Of a stretch of DNA of 64,000 bases, positions 1 through 11,013 are shown in pieces. Both the position numbers and the translations under genes were made by a program. Under the pieces are notes generated by a model, which did not search any database, was not told where the DNA came from, and was given only the letters and a program-made list of their open reading frames with translations. Positions within the stretch are counted from its first letter, which is position 1, and each line of letters opens with the position of its first letter. The stretch lies in NCBI GenBank assembly GCA_026874595.1, contig CM049309.1:9329076-9393075 (forward strand), read 5' to 3'. Source of the stretch: Sipunculus nudus. Its lineage: Eukaryota; Annelida; Sipuncula; Golfingiida; Sipunculidae.

Positions 1-1632
1 GCCATTTGGACTTGCTAGTTTGACTGGTGCAAAGGAATCTAGGAATTGGGTAAGCCTACAATCTTCTACTGTTAGCATTCTAGTTTATTACACGATATGG
101 AAAGGGTTCAAATAGCAATGCAGTCATAAATGAATTGTGTGTACAGACAAGGAGGAAAAAAAGCCAAGCACAGTAAGGAAGTTACTAAATAGGTCACATA
201 TGGAATGTGCAGCAAATTGGATGGCAAGTTCAGCAGCTGGTAACCCCTAACAGTTCACTATAACACAGCTTACTGACTGTGCTGATGGAAATAACAGCTT
301 CTTGTATGAACATGGGCTTGATTTACAAAGCTTCAGCATCCTGTTTCCCAAAGGAATTTGAACTTCAACAGGTCAGCATGATATGAGTTAAATTACAAAT
401 TGTATTAGCTTCAGCATTGTTCTTGTATTTGACACTTATTTATGATACACAACACATCATGTATGCTTTGCCTGTTTAATGAGTGTAGGATGTTGTTTCA
501 ACAACTAGGGATGGAAAATCCACTGAACTATAGTCAGCTTCATGACTGACCTAGTTGGGTGATGCTTAATGTACGGCAGAAAGTGAATGGGTATTTGGAT
601 ATATGATTTATTATCATATAGAGATATTTTCTGCATTTCTATAATGTTGGTCTTAATGTGAACTGGGTGGAACCACTGCACATGTATCCTCATGTGAGTG
701 ATACTATCAGCAACAGTTGCTTTGGTTCCTTACAGTTAATGATATATACAGGTATCAATTAACCCCAAACTGTCCAGTAATTTGCTGTGGTATCCCACAT
801 AGATGTTTGGACAATTCAGCAGTACTAACACAGACAGTAAAGTAAGCTTGTATTAGCTTAACAGAACCCACCCGTTCTAGGTCCCTCTAGCAAATAAAAT
901 TACCAATAAGTCAGGACATTACCAGTTAATTTGCTGTCTGAGTCAAGTCTATAAGCTACAGAATTGTGACCTGTATCTAGTACACTTTCTACACACTGTG
1001 GGAACTAAAACAATATCTGTTTAGTGTGAGGGAACTGTCCATTTACTTGTTCTATTAACAAGGCTTTAATCATTTAACACTCTCACCAAGGAAACCTTCT
1101 ATTATTCCCCAAATTGAACAGTAGACTGCAAGGGATAAGTCAGGATTGATAATCTTAAAAATTCCCTTTCACAGCCACAAAGATATAAATTTGTCATCTG
1201 CAGGTCCATATTCTTTAGTTACTGTTGCAAAATAGCAAGTTAAATGGACATTTTTTTTTAATAATATTTGTATATCATAGTTCAAAGTACGTGCAACATC
1301 ACAAGGAGTCAAAAAAAGTCTGCATTGATTTTAGAAAAGCATTTGATCCAGTTGAAGCTGATTATTAGAGAACTTTTTTTACCGGATAAAGCAACAACCA
1401 GTAGAAATACACCTACGATGTTATCAGGATCAGTTAATACTGGGATTCAGGAGAAGTATGTGAGGAGTAGAAAAATATGTATCTATAATATATATAAGGT
1501 TGATCTGGTGGAATACAACCTCCTTGAACACTTTGATTTTAATGTTCAAGTTATAACACTTAGCAGTAGATCTTGAAGACAATAATAACTTGAACATCGA
1601 CAATACAGGATGAGCAATCTGACAAGAAGAAA
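1..1632. other. 5' flank of mir-1, no gene seen
   Basis: AT-rich single-copy-looking sequence upstream of the mir-1 hairpin. Only short open frames are present (102 codons at 1268-1576 + and 62 codons at 505-693 -), with no recognisable domain and no convincing splice context. If mir-1 is transcribed from its own promoter, part of this stretch should belong to the primary transcript or its control region, but I cannot place a promoter. Confidence 0.6.
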
Positions 1633-1647
1633 GCAACTGTGAGTGTC

Positions 1648-1669
1648 ACATACTTCTTTATATGCCATA
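1648..1669 (+). ncRNA. mir-1: miR-1-5p (star) arm
   Basis: Passenger-strand arm of the mir-1 hairpin. It begins ACATACTTC and ends CCATA, and pairs with the mature arm as described for the precursor. It differs from the vertebrate star sequence near its 3' end, where one C of the CCC run is missing. The precise Dicer/Drosha cut is inferred from the family, not seen. Confidence 0.85.
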
Positions 1670-1687
1670 TTTGGCATTGAAATCGTA

Positions 1688-1709
1688 TGGAATGTAAAGA
1701 AGTATGTAG
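1688..1709 (+). ncRNA. mir-1: mature miR-1-3p
   Basis: Mature guide strand. The seed (bases 2-8) is GGAATGT. The whole 22-base segment matches the conserved family, apart from the usual variation at its last base. The 5' end is set by comparison with known miR-1, since seed position is strongly conserved. Confidence 0.93.
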
Positions 1710-1719
1710 CATTTCAGTG

Positions 1720-2348
1720 CACTAAGCAGCGAGATGAGTCAGAAACAAAGCTCTGTATGGAGAGTGGGGCTGGCTGATGGCTGGAGAGTGAGAGCAATGG
1801 ATCACAGCTGCATTCTAGCATGCTGAGAAGGCTCTTGTCTTCAACATGTACTAAACGAAGACAGCTGGCACAGTGTGTAACCAGTGAACCAGACAGGATG
1901 CTAGGGCTATCTAGATATACCTATGTAGGTCAGATTCAAGCAGCCATATTGAATGACCACGTGTCTGCTTGTGTGGGAGCACCGTATAATGTTGTAATGA
2001 TTTATAATGATGTGGACTGCATAGTAACATAAAGATTCCAATATGGTATCAATAGCAACATTAGTTAGTTCATAATTGGTGAATTCTTATAGCATGAAAC
2101 CTATACCATGAAAACAGATGAATCATTTGTTTCTAATTTAAACAATACATATGGTGCTTAGTTAAAGCCTTGCCATATCCTGCTTACAATATCATAAATC
2201 AGAGGGAAACTTATGTTGATGATAATTTATAGAAAATTGTTTGAATGTGAATCATAAAGCTAAGCATATAGTCTGGATATGATAAGAAGAACACACAATC
2301 TCAAGAAGGGGAAGCAGCAGTCTGGCAAGAGCAGCAGGAAAGTTAGTT
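1720..2348. other. 3' flank of mir-1, no gene seen
   Basis: Somewhat higher-GC patch (about 1730-2000) just downstream of the hairpin, with a 70-codon open frame at 1820-2032 that resembles no family I know. It may belong to the primary mir-1 transcript. No second hairpin was found. Confidence 0.5.
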
Positions 2349-2363
2349 GGGGGGGGGGGGGGG
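2349..2363 (+). repeat. G15 homopolymer tract
   Basis: Fifteen consecutive G, followed by A-GGG-A-GG. One of about fifteen G or C runs of ten or more in the window, each standing in otherwise AT-rich DNA. Confidence 0.95.
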
Positions 2364-2717
2364 AGGGAGGTGCCATATATCTACCAGAGGCCAGTAGGGC
2401 AATCAAGGCAGTTCCTTTGACCATGGTGTTTTAAACCTCTTCTCCTAAAGATTACCAGATGTTGGAGGTTAAAGGTCAGGACACAAGGGTGTATACAGAA
2501 AGTTGTCTTCTGGTGAAGAAAACCAGTGGAACATTAATCTTGCCCCAGACATGCCCTGGTGAGCCTCCAGTTCTCCTGGCTAGACCTGACATGCCCACAC
2601 AGCCTGCTAGCCCAGGGGGTGCCTATCCAATCCTTCTGTATCACCAACACAAGGATGTGTAAATTGACTGGACCTGGATTTTTGAAAATTGTTTATTTGT
2701 TTTTAATTATTTCAACA

Positions 2718-3076
2718 ATAGCTAACACATGTTCACATTGTGTTAATTGTCTGAACAAATGATTTTATATTGTGTATTAATGCTGAATAAAGAATAGTTA
2801 ACAAATTTAACAAGACTTCAACAAGTTTTTTTTAAAGTTATTACAATAATAACAGTATCAGAATCTATCAATGGAGTTTCTAGAGTTCAGATTTTTAATA
2901 GCTAACACATGTTCACATTGTGTTAATTGTCTGAACAAATGATTTTATATTGTGTATTAAAGTTGAATAAAGAATAGTTAACAAATTTAACAAGACTTCA
3001 ACAAGTTTTTTTTAAGTTATTACAATAATAACAGTATCAGAATCTATCAATGGAGTTTCTAGAGTTCAGATTTTTA
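2718..3076 (+). repeat. Tandem duplication, 180-bp unit x2
   Basis: Two head-to-tail copies, 2718-2897 and 2898-3076, each starting ATAGCTAACACATGTTCAC and ending in a TTCTAGAGTTCAGATTTTT block. They differ by a one-base deletion in the T run and a few substitutions, so the duplication is young. No coding content. Confidence 0.93.
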
Positions 3077-3524
3077 TGTGATCTAAAAACATTGTTTAGC
3101 TATCTGAGATCAAGGACATGTCAAAGATCAAAGCAATCCAGGAAGGCAATCCTGAGAAATCTGAACTCTTACATGAATATTCATTCAAATATAATCAAAC
3201 GTTAGGAAAAGGTCACTCCTACAGTCAAGGTGATGACCATAATCTCATAAGCCTCTGATATTTACATGTGAATTCTTGTGAAAGAAAAATCTGCCAGAAT
3301 ACTGTACATTATTTTTGGAATTATCATGCTCTTATTGTGTTAAGTGGCAGTGAATAGCCTTGGACAAAAACAACCAACAAAATTAATTTAATTGTATATA
3401 TATATATATTAGTGGTAGGAATCAGTTGTAAAAGCATATTCGATGATACAAAGACAGTGATCAACCTATATACCACCTAGTTTACCATTAAATATGTTGA
3501 ATAGAATTATACGTATAGACCTGT
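3077..3524. other. AT-rich sequence, nothing assignable
   Basis: Holds a short (TA)n run near 3394-3409. No gene or repeat family was recognised. Confidence 0.5.
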
Positions 3525-4292
3525 CTGAGTAAATTCAGTAAAATTTGTACATCAGGCTGAAAGGTCAAGGTTATGGCCCAGTTGTTGACATTTATTTGTT
3601 GCACAAGGTTAAAGGGGCCCAATCACCTATAGAGCATGTTGAATTGACATGCAAAATAGCTTCTTCCCTTTCAAATAACTCTGGACCTGCCTAAATATTG
3701 CCTTAAAACCATAAGCTTACTCCTGGACTGGTGCGATCACGTTTCAGCTTAAACACAGCATAGGGGGCTGTGTACACAGCGGAGCCACAACATGTGTCAA
3801 TAAGGGGAGGTACCCTGACTGACTTGGCCCAAAAATTGTAATACATATTCCCGCTGGCTAAAATTTCACATGTTGCGGCCTACAATTGGACTTCTGGTCA
3901 TGCCGCCTTGTTATGGTAAACAGACACACATGGGCTGTGTTTACCAACACGCAGAGCCATAAACAAGGTGTTAAAAAGCCATATGCCAGCTACTTAGACT
4001 ATGTGCTTTGATCGTTTTGCTTGGAATCTTTTCTATAAAGCAAAACTGTACTGACTGAGTGAAAAGACAGGAACAACATTGCACCTGATTATGTCCCTTT
4101 AAGTTTAAATGCTTTTTTGCTGTTTTGTGCCCTGTATTTCCTATATCTCTGACAGAATAAGAATATTAATTGGGAAAATATGTCTTCTTTCAATGTGTAC
4201 ACATAATTCTTTGTGATAAATTATGCAAAAGTGCAATCAATTTAATCAATTTATTATGAAAGATATAACTGATTAATCGGCACACCACTAAT
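3525..4292 (+). mobile_element. Repeat family C, copy 1, interrupted by a nested element
   Basis: Left part (3525-3608: TTGTACATCAGGCTGAAAGG, then a GGTCAAGG block) and right part (4103-4292, ending GATTAATCGGCACACCACTA) are the two halves of one repeat. The uninterrupted form is present in reverse orientation at 55335-55625, and its 3' part at 41553-41692. The break is filled by a TTAA-flanked element. The family ends in GGCACACCACT in all three copies. No coding capacity; class unknown. Confidence 0.75.
3609..4102 (+). mobile_element. TTAA-flanked MITE family A, copy 1
   Basis: About 486 bp between TTAA at 3609-3612 and TTAA at 4099-4102. The left end reads AGGGGCCCAATCACCT; the right end is its partial inverted complement (ATGTCCCT). 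The second copy at 52023-52536 is similar along its whole length. TTAA target duplication is the signature of piggyBac-type transposition, so this is probably a non-autonomous piggyBac-like MITE. The interrupted host repeat gives an independent view of the empty site. Confidence 0.8.
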
Positions 4293-5050
4293 ACATTTGG
4301 CACCACCAGTCATATGAACCACATAAAATTGTCCAAGACTTTTGGAATAACCCATAAACCAACAGTAAAGAAATCTAATGTTTAGCATGATTATAATCAA
4401 TTCATAGCAAGATTACTCTCATGGTAAAGGTCATGAATTAAATTTGAATATTCCCTTCCATCTCACCTTTACCTATGCATATACAAAACTTGATGACCAG
4501 TATTTGTCAAGGATTTTCATCTGGTTCGGGGTGGGGTAAAGTATTTGTATTTATGTTCCTGAATTGGATGTATGCAAGTAAAATTAAATTATATGAGACT
4601 TGACTCAGCTGTATCCAGTTCAATATTGATCTAACTGGCAAAACTTTGTTTTACTGTTCCAAAATATTTATATATGATACAAAATACACTATTGTGCATT
4701 TAAGTGATGCGAAGTGATTTACAGATCTGTTGGCAATAGTAGGATATGCAACAACAAGAGATACATTTTACATTGCCCAGTTAAACCTGTATTTATATCT
4801 ATGTGTTGGATATGATTAATAAAACACAAGCTATCAATAAATTTCAGTTTCTGTGCCTCTGTGAACAAATTTTTTGTGCAAGAATATCATAAGTCTGAAG
4901 TCTTTTAACAGTTGGGTATAATTAGCAAAAAAATGCATACTGTCAATGGCACAACTGGAAAAACTTTTTTATTCAATTATCGATATAAGTTATAAATATT
5001 ATGAAAATTTTAGACTGAAACCTGCTTGTAAACATGTAAATGTGACATCT
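4293..5050. other. AT-rich sequence, nothing assignable
   Basis: No open frame of note and no repeat copy recognised elsewhere in the window. Confidence 0.5.
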
Positions 5051-5556
5051 TTAAAGGGACCTATTTCAATATCTGATTTCATTTAAGGAAAGATAATCCC
5101 CTAAGCTTCCATAAGAATACAACAGAAAATGGGGAAAAATGCCAATCCAGTCCACATGTTTATAAAAAATGGGGGGCACGCCAAAATTAAGTCATTAAAC
5201 AAGGACAACTGGCAGCAAAACCAGAGTTTTGCAAAGGGTGTTTTTGCAATAACAAGTAGTTACATTAATTCTTCAACACCAGAAAGGGGGTTTTTGCACA
5301 ACTAGTGATATAAAACTTCCTCATATATGCCACCAACCAACTTTGGCTTAGGTGATATTTTTTTTTCTGTTAGTCAACATTGGCAGATGTACCATGTTTA
5401 CAAACAGCTTGTACATAAACGAGCTTATACATCCATCACAGAGGCATTATAAGAACCTCTTTTAACAGAAATTACATAAATTTTATGAAAAGTCACAAGA
5501 TGAGCCAGAAATCACAAAAATTCTAGAGGAAAGGCAGATGAACAGTTAGCTTCAAC
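5051..5556 (+). mobile_element. TTAA-type MITE family B, copy 1
   Basis: Starts TTAAAGGGACCTATTTC. It shares blocks in the same order with 44429-44873 and 45566-46034: an ACAAGG/ACATCTGGCAGC block, a CAGAGTTTTGCAAAGGG block, a GTTTACAAACAGCTTGTA block, a CACAGAGGCATTATAAGAA block and a GCCAGAAATCACA block. The right end is decayed (TTCAA instead of TTTAA). It shares its terminal motif with family A but not its interior. Confidence 0.75.
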
Positions 5557-6420
5557 TTGTAATGCTAAATCCTGAAATCTTGAAACAACCTAATGCAAAT
5601 TATATGCATGGTATTTCTCAAATAGCTGTTATATTCTTACATAATAATACAATAACTGTATTGTTGACAACACATTGACATAAATTCAACATGTCTGCCA
5701 TTCCACTTGAGGGTTTGGGTGCGAGGGTGGGTGGCAGTTAAAGTGAAATTGTCCGGGACCTTAGTCAAGTGTGCTGATAATACACCCCACGTCAGACAGG
5801 GTCATTCCGCAAATATGTGACAGGATATGAAATACCAAGTGGGGCAACAAGTAGTGCAGGATAGATATCTCTCAACATGTTCATTGTAACTCTCAAAATT
5901 GTTGTGTTCAAGTCATAAAACATGCAGGGCACTCCAGGGAGAGTTTCTTCTCAAAGTCCGCAGTCAGTCTGCAGGATTTGCCCAGCACTGTTAATGGCCT
6001 GCCCGTGCTGATGGTGAGGCTGATAACTAACTGTATGAGCTGTACTGGCCTGTACTGCTTGCTGTACACAGGGATACTTTACCAGTACCTGGAGTGTTAG
6101 CGGCATTAACTGTTTGGAAACTGTCCAAGTCACTTGCTTGCTGAGTGGGTGAGTCAGCAGCTTAACTACTACTAGTCCATAGGCTTCAGAGTGCATAAAC
6201 TTTATCTGAGACAACAGCCATGAAATGGCTGTTCATGTGAGGGACTGTTCACGCCACAGAAACGATGGCACATTCTACAGTCAATTTTCATTTCTATCCC
6301 TTGTCAACTTTAATATTAGTAACAAAAAGTGAACTTCTAATGTTAAATTTAAAGATGGGGTCAGGAGATATTTATGGTTTCTGAATGCAGATGAAGAAAT
6401 TTTAATGGTATTTTATTGTA
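5557..6420. other. Unassigned sequence with one strong hairpin
   Basis: Mixed-composition stretch. An 87-codon minus-strand frame (5951-6214) has no recognisable feature. A perfect hairpin lies at 6213-6233. Confidence 0.5.
6213..6233 (+). other. Perfect 9-bp hairpin
   Basis: AACAGCCAT (6213-6221), loop GAA, ATGGCTGTT (6225-6233). Too short for a microRNA precursor; it may be the end of an unrecognised element. Confidence 0.85.
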
Positions 6421-6559
6421 TCGCCAGACAAAGTCTGGAGATACTATGGTTTAGGCACGGATGCGCTGCCACTGCAGCGATAACTCAAAAAATATTTACA
6501 GATCTTAACCAAACTTGACATGTGCATAGATATATGTGAGAGGACGGAGCCTATTTAAG

Positions 6560-7140
6560 ATGGGGTCATGACCGTTACTAGGAGAGTGACCTTGACCTTG
6601 AATAGGTCCATTTTGGGGGGGGAAAACCACACAAATTCTTTAATATCTCAAGAAATTGCATGGATTGATCCAAAAATCATCTACCGAAGATCTAAGATAG
6701 TGTTGTCATGTACCGGAAACTGGTGGTGCCACCTGTTATCCTGTTCTTGTTTTTATGCCATTTAATACCCCCCATCATTGCCACCTAACAGTACTGTGAG
6801 CATTACAAGTAAAAAACTAATGGACAGATTTCTTTCATATTATGCATATACATAGACATGGGTTATGGGATGATGTATATTTAAATTTCGGTCATGACCT
6901 TTCCTATGAGTGGCCTTGACCTTGAATATTGCCATATATGGTGAAAATCACACTAAATCATAAATATCTCAATAAGGGATGCATGCATTGGTCCAAAAAT
7001 CAAACTGACCGAAGATCTTGGATAGCTTTGTCTTTTGCAGAAGACAGGTGGTGCCACTTTCTGTCTTTCTCTTGTTTTCATGCCTTTTAATACCCCATCA
7101 TTGCCATTTTACAGTACTGTGAGCATTATAAGTCCAAAAT
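6560..7140 (+). repeat. Helitron core repeat, unit type 1 (about 325 bp x2)
   Basis: Two diverged copies sharing blocks GACCTTGACCTTGAATA, a GGTCCAAAAATCA-like block and GGTGGTGCCAC, spaced about 325 bp (for example 6723 and 7047). Each ends near TTTAATACCCC and a TTACAGTACTGTGAGCATTA block. Confidence 0.75.
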
Positions 7141-7164
7141 TTATTGCCAGATTGAGCTGAAATT

Positions 7165-7900
7165 GTGCATGTACATTGATCTTGGATACCTCCATCTTGT
7201 ATTCAAGACTGGTGGTGCAATCTGCAATCATTTGCTGTGGCGGCCATCTCTACATGTGCTTTGGGTGATAACTGCTCATATCTCCGGAGTGGTCCAAGGT
7301 TTTGGTCTGAAATTTGACATGTCCATCAATTTCGGAATTTTTTCTTGTAAACCAGACAGGTGGCGCCACCTACCTTCCCCTTTTTGTAGAATAAATTAAT
7401 GCCCTTTTCTGAGGACAGATTTGCACTATTGGCCTGAAATTGTACCTATCCATAGATCTTGCACTCCTCCATCTTTTACTCAAGACAGGTGGCACTATCT
7501 GCAATGGCTTTGCTGTGGCATCTATCTTTACACGTGCTTTTGGTGAGTATTTGCTTGTATCTCCGGAGTGGTTAAAGGTATTTGTCTGAAATTTGGCATG
7601 TCCATCCACCTTTGAAAGTTTTCTCATAAACCAGACAGGTGGCGCCACGTACCTTCCCTTTTTTGTAGAATAAATTAATGCTCTTTTCTCTGGAGTGATT
7701 TGGCCTATTGGCCTCAAATCATACATATCTATAGATCCTGGACTCCTCCATCTTGTACACAATACTGGTGGCGCCATCTGCAATCGTTTTGCCATGGCGT
7801 CCATCTGTATATTTGTTTTAAATGAAAATTGCTCATATCTGAGGAGTCCTTCAATGTGTTGGTCTCTTATTGGCCCCCATATTTGGTGAAAAATATTGTT
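7165..7900 (+). repeat. Helitron core repeat, unit type 2 (about 280 bp x3)
   Basis: Three tandem units with the marker CTCCATCTTGTA at about 7190, 7468 and 7747. The palindrome AGGTGGCGCCACCT is at 7358-7371; degraded forms are at 7637-7650 and 7767-7778. The same unit recurs inverted at 16790-17120 inside a different element. Confidence 0.85.
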
Positions 7901-8043
7901 TCTCAAGTTGATAGATGGAAGAAACCATAGTCGCTTGCCAAATGTCAGTATATGCTGCTATTGATGGGGGGACTATTCTTATAGGGGGGGGGGATTAATT
8001 GTTTGGCAATACTATGGCACCTGCGGTGCCAAGAAATATCTAG

Positions 8044-8604
8044 TTAAAATATGTTGCCAGTAGGTAGGACTGTCCCCTGAATGATGATGAAAATGACAGA
8101 GAGAGATTTATACAAGGAGAACAACATGGTTTGTAAAGGGCACAGAATTTTGAATGTAAAAAAAACAACCATATATTAATGAGATACCCCACAGCTTTTT
8201 TTACATATTCTGCATGTTTGGAATAAGCCAGGGATTAGCAACTGTACTGTAAAGTACTTTGATGTTTCCTTTAGCACCAAAGCTTTTAGCACTGACTTGA
8301 AATTCATGGATGGTATCATGACTGGTGACTAACCGAGCAAAGTCTGGCTAAATTTCAAAATTACACTGCTTCACAGGCTGGATGCAGGTTGACCGGTGAA
8401 CAGTACAGCTTGGGCATCTGTGATTTTCTTCATTCATTTGACTTATTCATGAAATATATGTGTAAAGAATAGAAAGTACAATCTTTAACATTGCTCCACC
8501 CACTACCACTCATTCAACAAAAGAAACCAGGTTTCATATTTAACTTAACATTCTGTGACACTTCATTATATGTTACATTTTATATATTGTGTACTCTTTT
8601 ACAG
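8044..8604. other. AT-rich sequence before a possible exon
   Basis: No repeat recognised. The last 25 bases (TTTATATATTGTGTACTCTT then TTACAG) look like a 3' splice site. Confidence 0.45.
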
Positions 8605-8715
8605 ATGAAAACAAAGAAAGTTGTATGGGATTCCTTTCGGTCATGGCTGGAGACATATCTACAGAGACACATCTACCTTGAACAGAAGAGATTCCAGTTT
8701 TTATGTGCTTTGTGA
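8605..8715 (+). CDS. Possible terminal coding exon, unknown protein
   Basis: Not recognised. A pyrimidine-rich tract ending in CAG (8602-8604) is followed by 36 codons starting MKTKKVVWDSF and ending LEQKRFQFLCAL, then TGA. An AATAAA poly(A)-type signal lies 57 bases downstream (8772-8777), so the layout acceptor-exon-stop-signal is complete. Of the three frames, one stops immediately and one after 25 codons. The composition (aromatic and basic residues, no simple repeats) is protein-like but the exon is very short. The segment ETYLQRHIY resembles EFHLQRHIY in the other candidate exon at 60891-61160. Could easily be chance. Confidence 0.2.
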   Translation: MKTKKVVWDSFRSWLETYLQRHIYLEQKRFQFLCAL

Positions 8716-8768
8716 AAAACATACAGTAAAAAGGTTTAGCTTTTGCTTAACAGCTGATGCAGTTATCA

Positions 8769-9193
8769 GACAATAAATCGCCTTTTTTTTGGAGGTAACC
8801 ACTTGCATTATTTAATGATAACTTAACAAAGTATATTTACATCTGCAGAATTCCCTTCTGGTTTCATACTATGTGACATAGGGCAGTATCACACACTTCC
8901 TCTCATTTTATATCCTGCTGTCAACCAGGCCCAGTGACTACTGCCCCTGTGGGCCCTGGGTGCATAATCATCCCCATTGCTGTGAGGAACCCCCCCCCCG
9001 AAAGGTGCACTTGTTTGTGAGTGACACACAGCTGTTGCGCACGGCCTTCTTATTAAGCCTGCAGGGTGCTCACCCTAGGTAGAGGACCACCGTGAAAAAT
9101 CTCACTGCCCTGGCTGAGATTCAAACTCGCTTTCTCCCAGCTTTTGAGTCATGTGCTCTTCCCCTGATCCACTGAAGCTGGTATGACAATGAA
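8769..9193 (-). mobile_element. tRNA-derived SINE, full-length copy 1
   Basis: On the minus strand the element runs from about 9184 to a short poly(A) tail (poly-T at 8783-8790). The head has pol III boxes: an A box near 9172-9159 (TGGATCAGGGGAAGAGC) and a B box at 9128-9116 (GAGTTTGAATCTC, consensus GGTTCGANTCC). The body and tail (ending GGTTACCTCC then A's) match copies at 41202-41552 and 62300-62695. The flanks GACAATAAA (8769-8777) and GACAATGAA (9185-9193) look like a 9-bp target-site duplication with one difference. Non-coding, mobilised in trans by a LINE. Confidence 0.85.
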
Positions 9194-10997
9194 CCTTCAT
9201 CATAACATGATCTCAACATTATAAAGCAACAGTAATGAACAGGAAAAATTAACTTTCATAAAGTGTCCTTTTGTAATTTTTCTAAAGTTTATAAATATAT
9301 TCACACACAATTTCAGCTATACAGTCACAATCCTATGGCATCCATTGACATTGTTACTGTGGTACAGTTTCTTATGAAATAAAGCTTGAAAGATTTTACC
9401 ACAGTTGTTTTTAACAAAGGGATCATGAAATAAAAGATATACATTCCTTTTTCGATAATTACTTGGTAAAGCTAATTAAATAATAATCAGTAACTGTTTT
9501 CTCTCATGTACTTTTTATTTTTATACCATTTTATCTTAAATTCCACCTGTCTGTATTAAAACATGATGTTTAATAAATAGTAATCATTAAAGTTCTTGTT
9601 TGTGTTTTCTTTGTGTGTCTATGTGAGGGTGTCTATGCAGGTGTTGGATAAATGGAGGTGTGATAAAAATGTAGATTTAAATAAGATATGACTGAAACCA
9701 CTTAACTTGAACTCAGTGGTATAAATTACAAAGAATCATACATCACAAGATATCACTAACTTAAATAAATTTTCAGCATAATACTGGTATATAATATCAA
9801 ATACATCATTGGAAAGTGGTGGAACATCTGTACTAAGGCAATAAAATATGGACATTTTCAAGCATAATATCAAATTTCCTTTGGAAAAGTTGGGGCTGGG
9901 GGAGAGGTATCTGAACAATAACCCAAGGCTTTTGCTTCACAATTACAGGTCCCGGATGTGCTAAAATAATTCCTCATGTAATAAGTACCTGGTTGTAATA
10001 CCTGATGCAATCATATGAAAACTGTCCACACAACAATTGCAAAACAATGCATACAGCATTAATGAAAACAAATTTGAATTGTATGTTCAAGCAGGAACTT
10101 TTTTAAAAGTTAATGAATGAAATGATATAAAAGATTAACTGTTGCTCATGAATGTACTTTATCAAAATTGTCAGTCCTTAAATTTCTTAAGTAAAGTCTG
10201 AGGCTATAATGACAAATATAAATTATGACCATTTAGCTGTAAAGTAAGAAATTTGTTCTTTCATTTAAATCTCATGGTAAGAAGGACTATCCCTTTCATC
10301 CGTGTCCTAAATTTGCATTTAATGTGGCAGGTTTCATTTAAACTTTGGTTGCACCTGATTGAATGGAGATTTAAATAAAAACACCTGATGCAATATAAAA
10401 CAACTGTTACCTCATGAAATTCCCCAAGGGTCACATTTCACATCTGAAACATAGGAGCAGTGGATGGCATTCAGAGAGTCAGCCAGGCAGGTCATGTGGT
10501 ACAATCAATTTCACCTTGATGTAATCTGCAATGCCCAAGAGGTCAATTGCTTTTTTAACATGCAGCTAAATTAAAATAAATCAGTCAACTCTCCCATCTG
10601 AAATTCTACATGAAAATAATAAGTGACAAGAAATGAGGGTAAGTTTATCTCATTATCACCTCTCCGCATGTTATGAAGGTTTCAACGATAATACAGATTC
10701 ATAATAATATTAATGGTAAATTCCATCCATTAATAACTAATTTTTTTTTCTCTTACCAAATCATCTTCTTCATTCCAAATTTCCTGTACATAATTTATAT
10801 AAGAGAAGAACTAGTTTTTCTTCCATAAAAGTATAACAAAATAGTGTACAATCTATAAGGTAAGGTAGTAGTTTTGATTCCAGTTACACACTTAAGCCAA
10901 TAACATATAAAAGGTAGATCAAACAGCAAACTATAAACTGATAGCACAAATACACATGTATTAGAAAATAATACTTGTAGTGGTAATCCATGTGCCT
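9194..10997. other. AT-rich sequence, nothing assignable
   Basis: About 1.8 kb without an open frame over 60 codons that looks coding, and without a repeat shared with the rest of the window. Confidence 0.5.
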
Positions 10998-11013
10998 CCC
11001 CCCCCCCCCCCCC
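10998..11013 (+). repeat. C16 homopolymer tract
   Basis: Sixteen consecutive C, a poly-G tract on the minus strand. Confidence 0.95.

Larger units (their letters stand above)
1641..1714 (+). ncRNA. mir-1: mir-1 microRNA hairpin
   Basis: Precursor of miR-1, the bilaterian muscle microRNA that represses non-muscle transcripts through Argonaute complexes. Seen: the 3p arm at 1688-1709 begins TGGAATGTAAAGAAGTATGT, identical to the conserved mature miR-1 over those 20 bases and continuing AG. The 5p arm at 1648-1669 begins ACATACTTCTTTATATGCC, which is the known miR-1 star strand. I paired 1648-1669 with 1686-1707 by hand: 20 Watson-Crick pairs, one G-T wobble and one G-A mismatch, around a 16-base loop (1670-1685). 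After one C-A mismatch, a lower stem of about six pairs (1641-1646 with 1709-1714) continues, as expected for a Drosha substrate. In many animals mir-1 is clustered with mir-133; I found no mir-133 sequence on either strand here. The reading is essentially certain for family identity; primary transcript ends are unknown. Confidence 0.95.
6421..8043 (+). mobile_element. Non-autonomous Helitron, both ends visible
   Basis: Rolling-circle (Helitron) elements insert between A and T, begin TC, and end CTRR a short distance after a hairpin. Seen here: A6420 precedes TC at 6421. The 3' end has the hairpin TGGCACC-TGC-GGTGCCA (8015-8031), eight bases, then CTAG (8040-8043) followed by T. The 5' end has its own hairpin CCAGAC-AAA-GTCTGG (6424-6438), and both subterminal regions contain ATACTATGG. 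The interior is tandem core repeats and no rep/helicase frame; the 178-codon minus frame at 7370-7906 is just the repeats read in one frame. About 1.6 kb. Confidence 0.8.

Noticed and set aside
6052-6071. miR-193-like match (TACTGGCCTG)
   Set aside because: Agreement stops after ten bases and no precursor hairpin can be drawn.
7370-7906. 178-codon minus-strand open frame, the longest in the window
   Set aside because: It lies entirely in the 280-bp tandem core units of the Helitron and repeats with them; openness follows from the repeat sequence.
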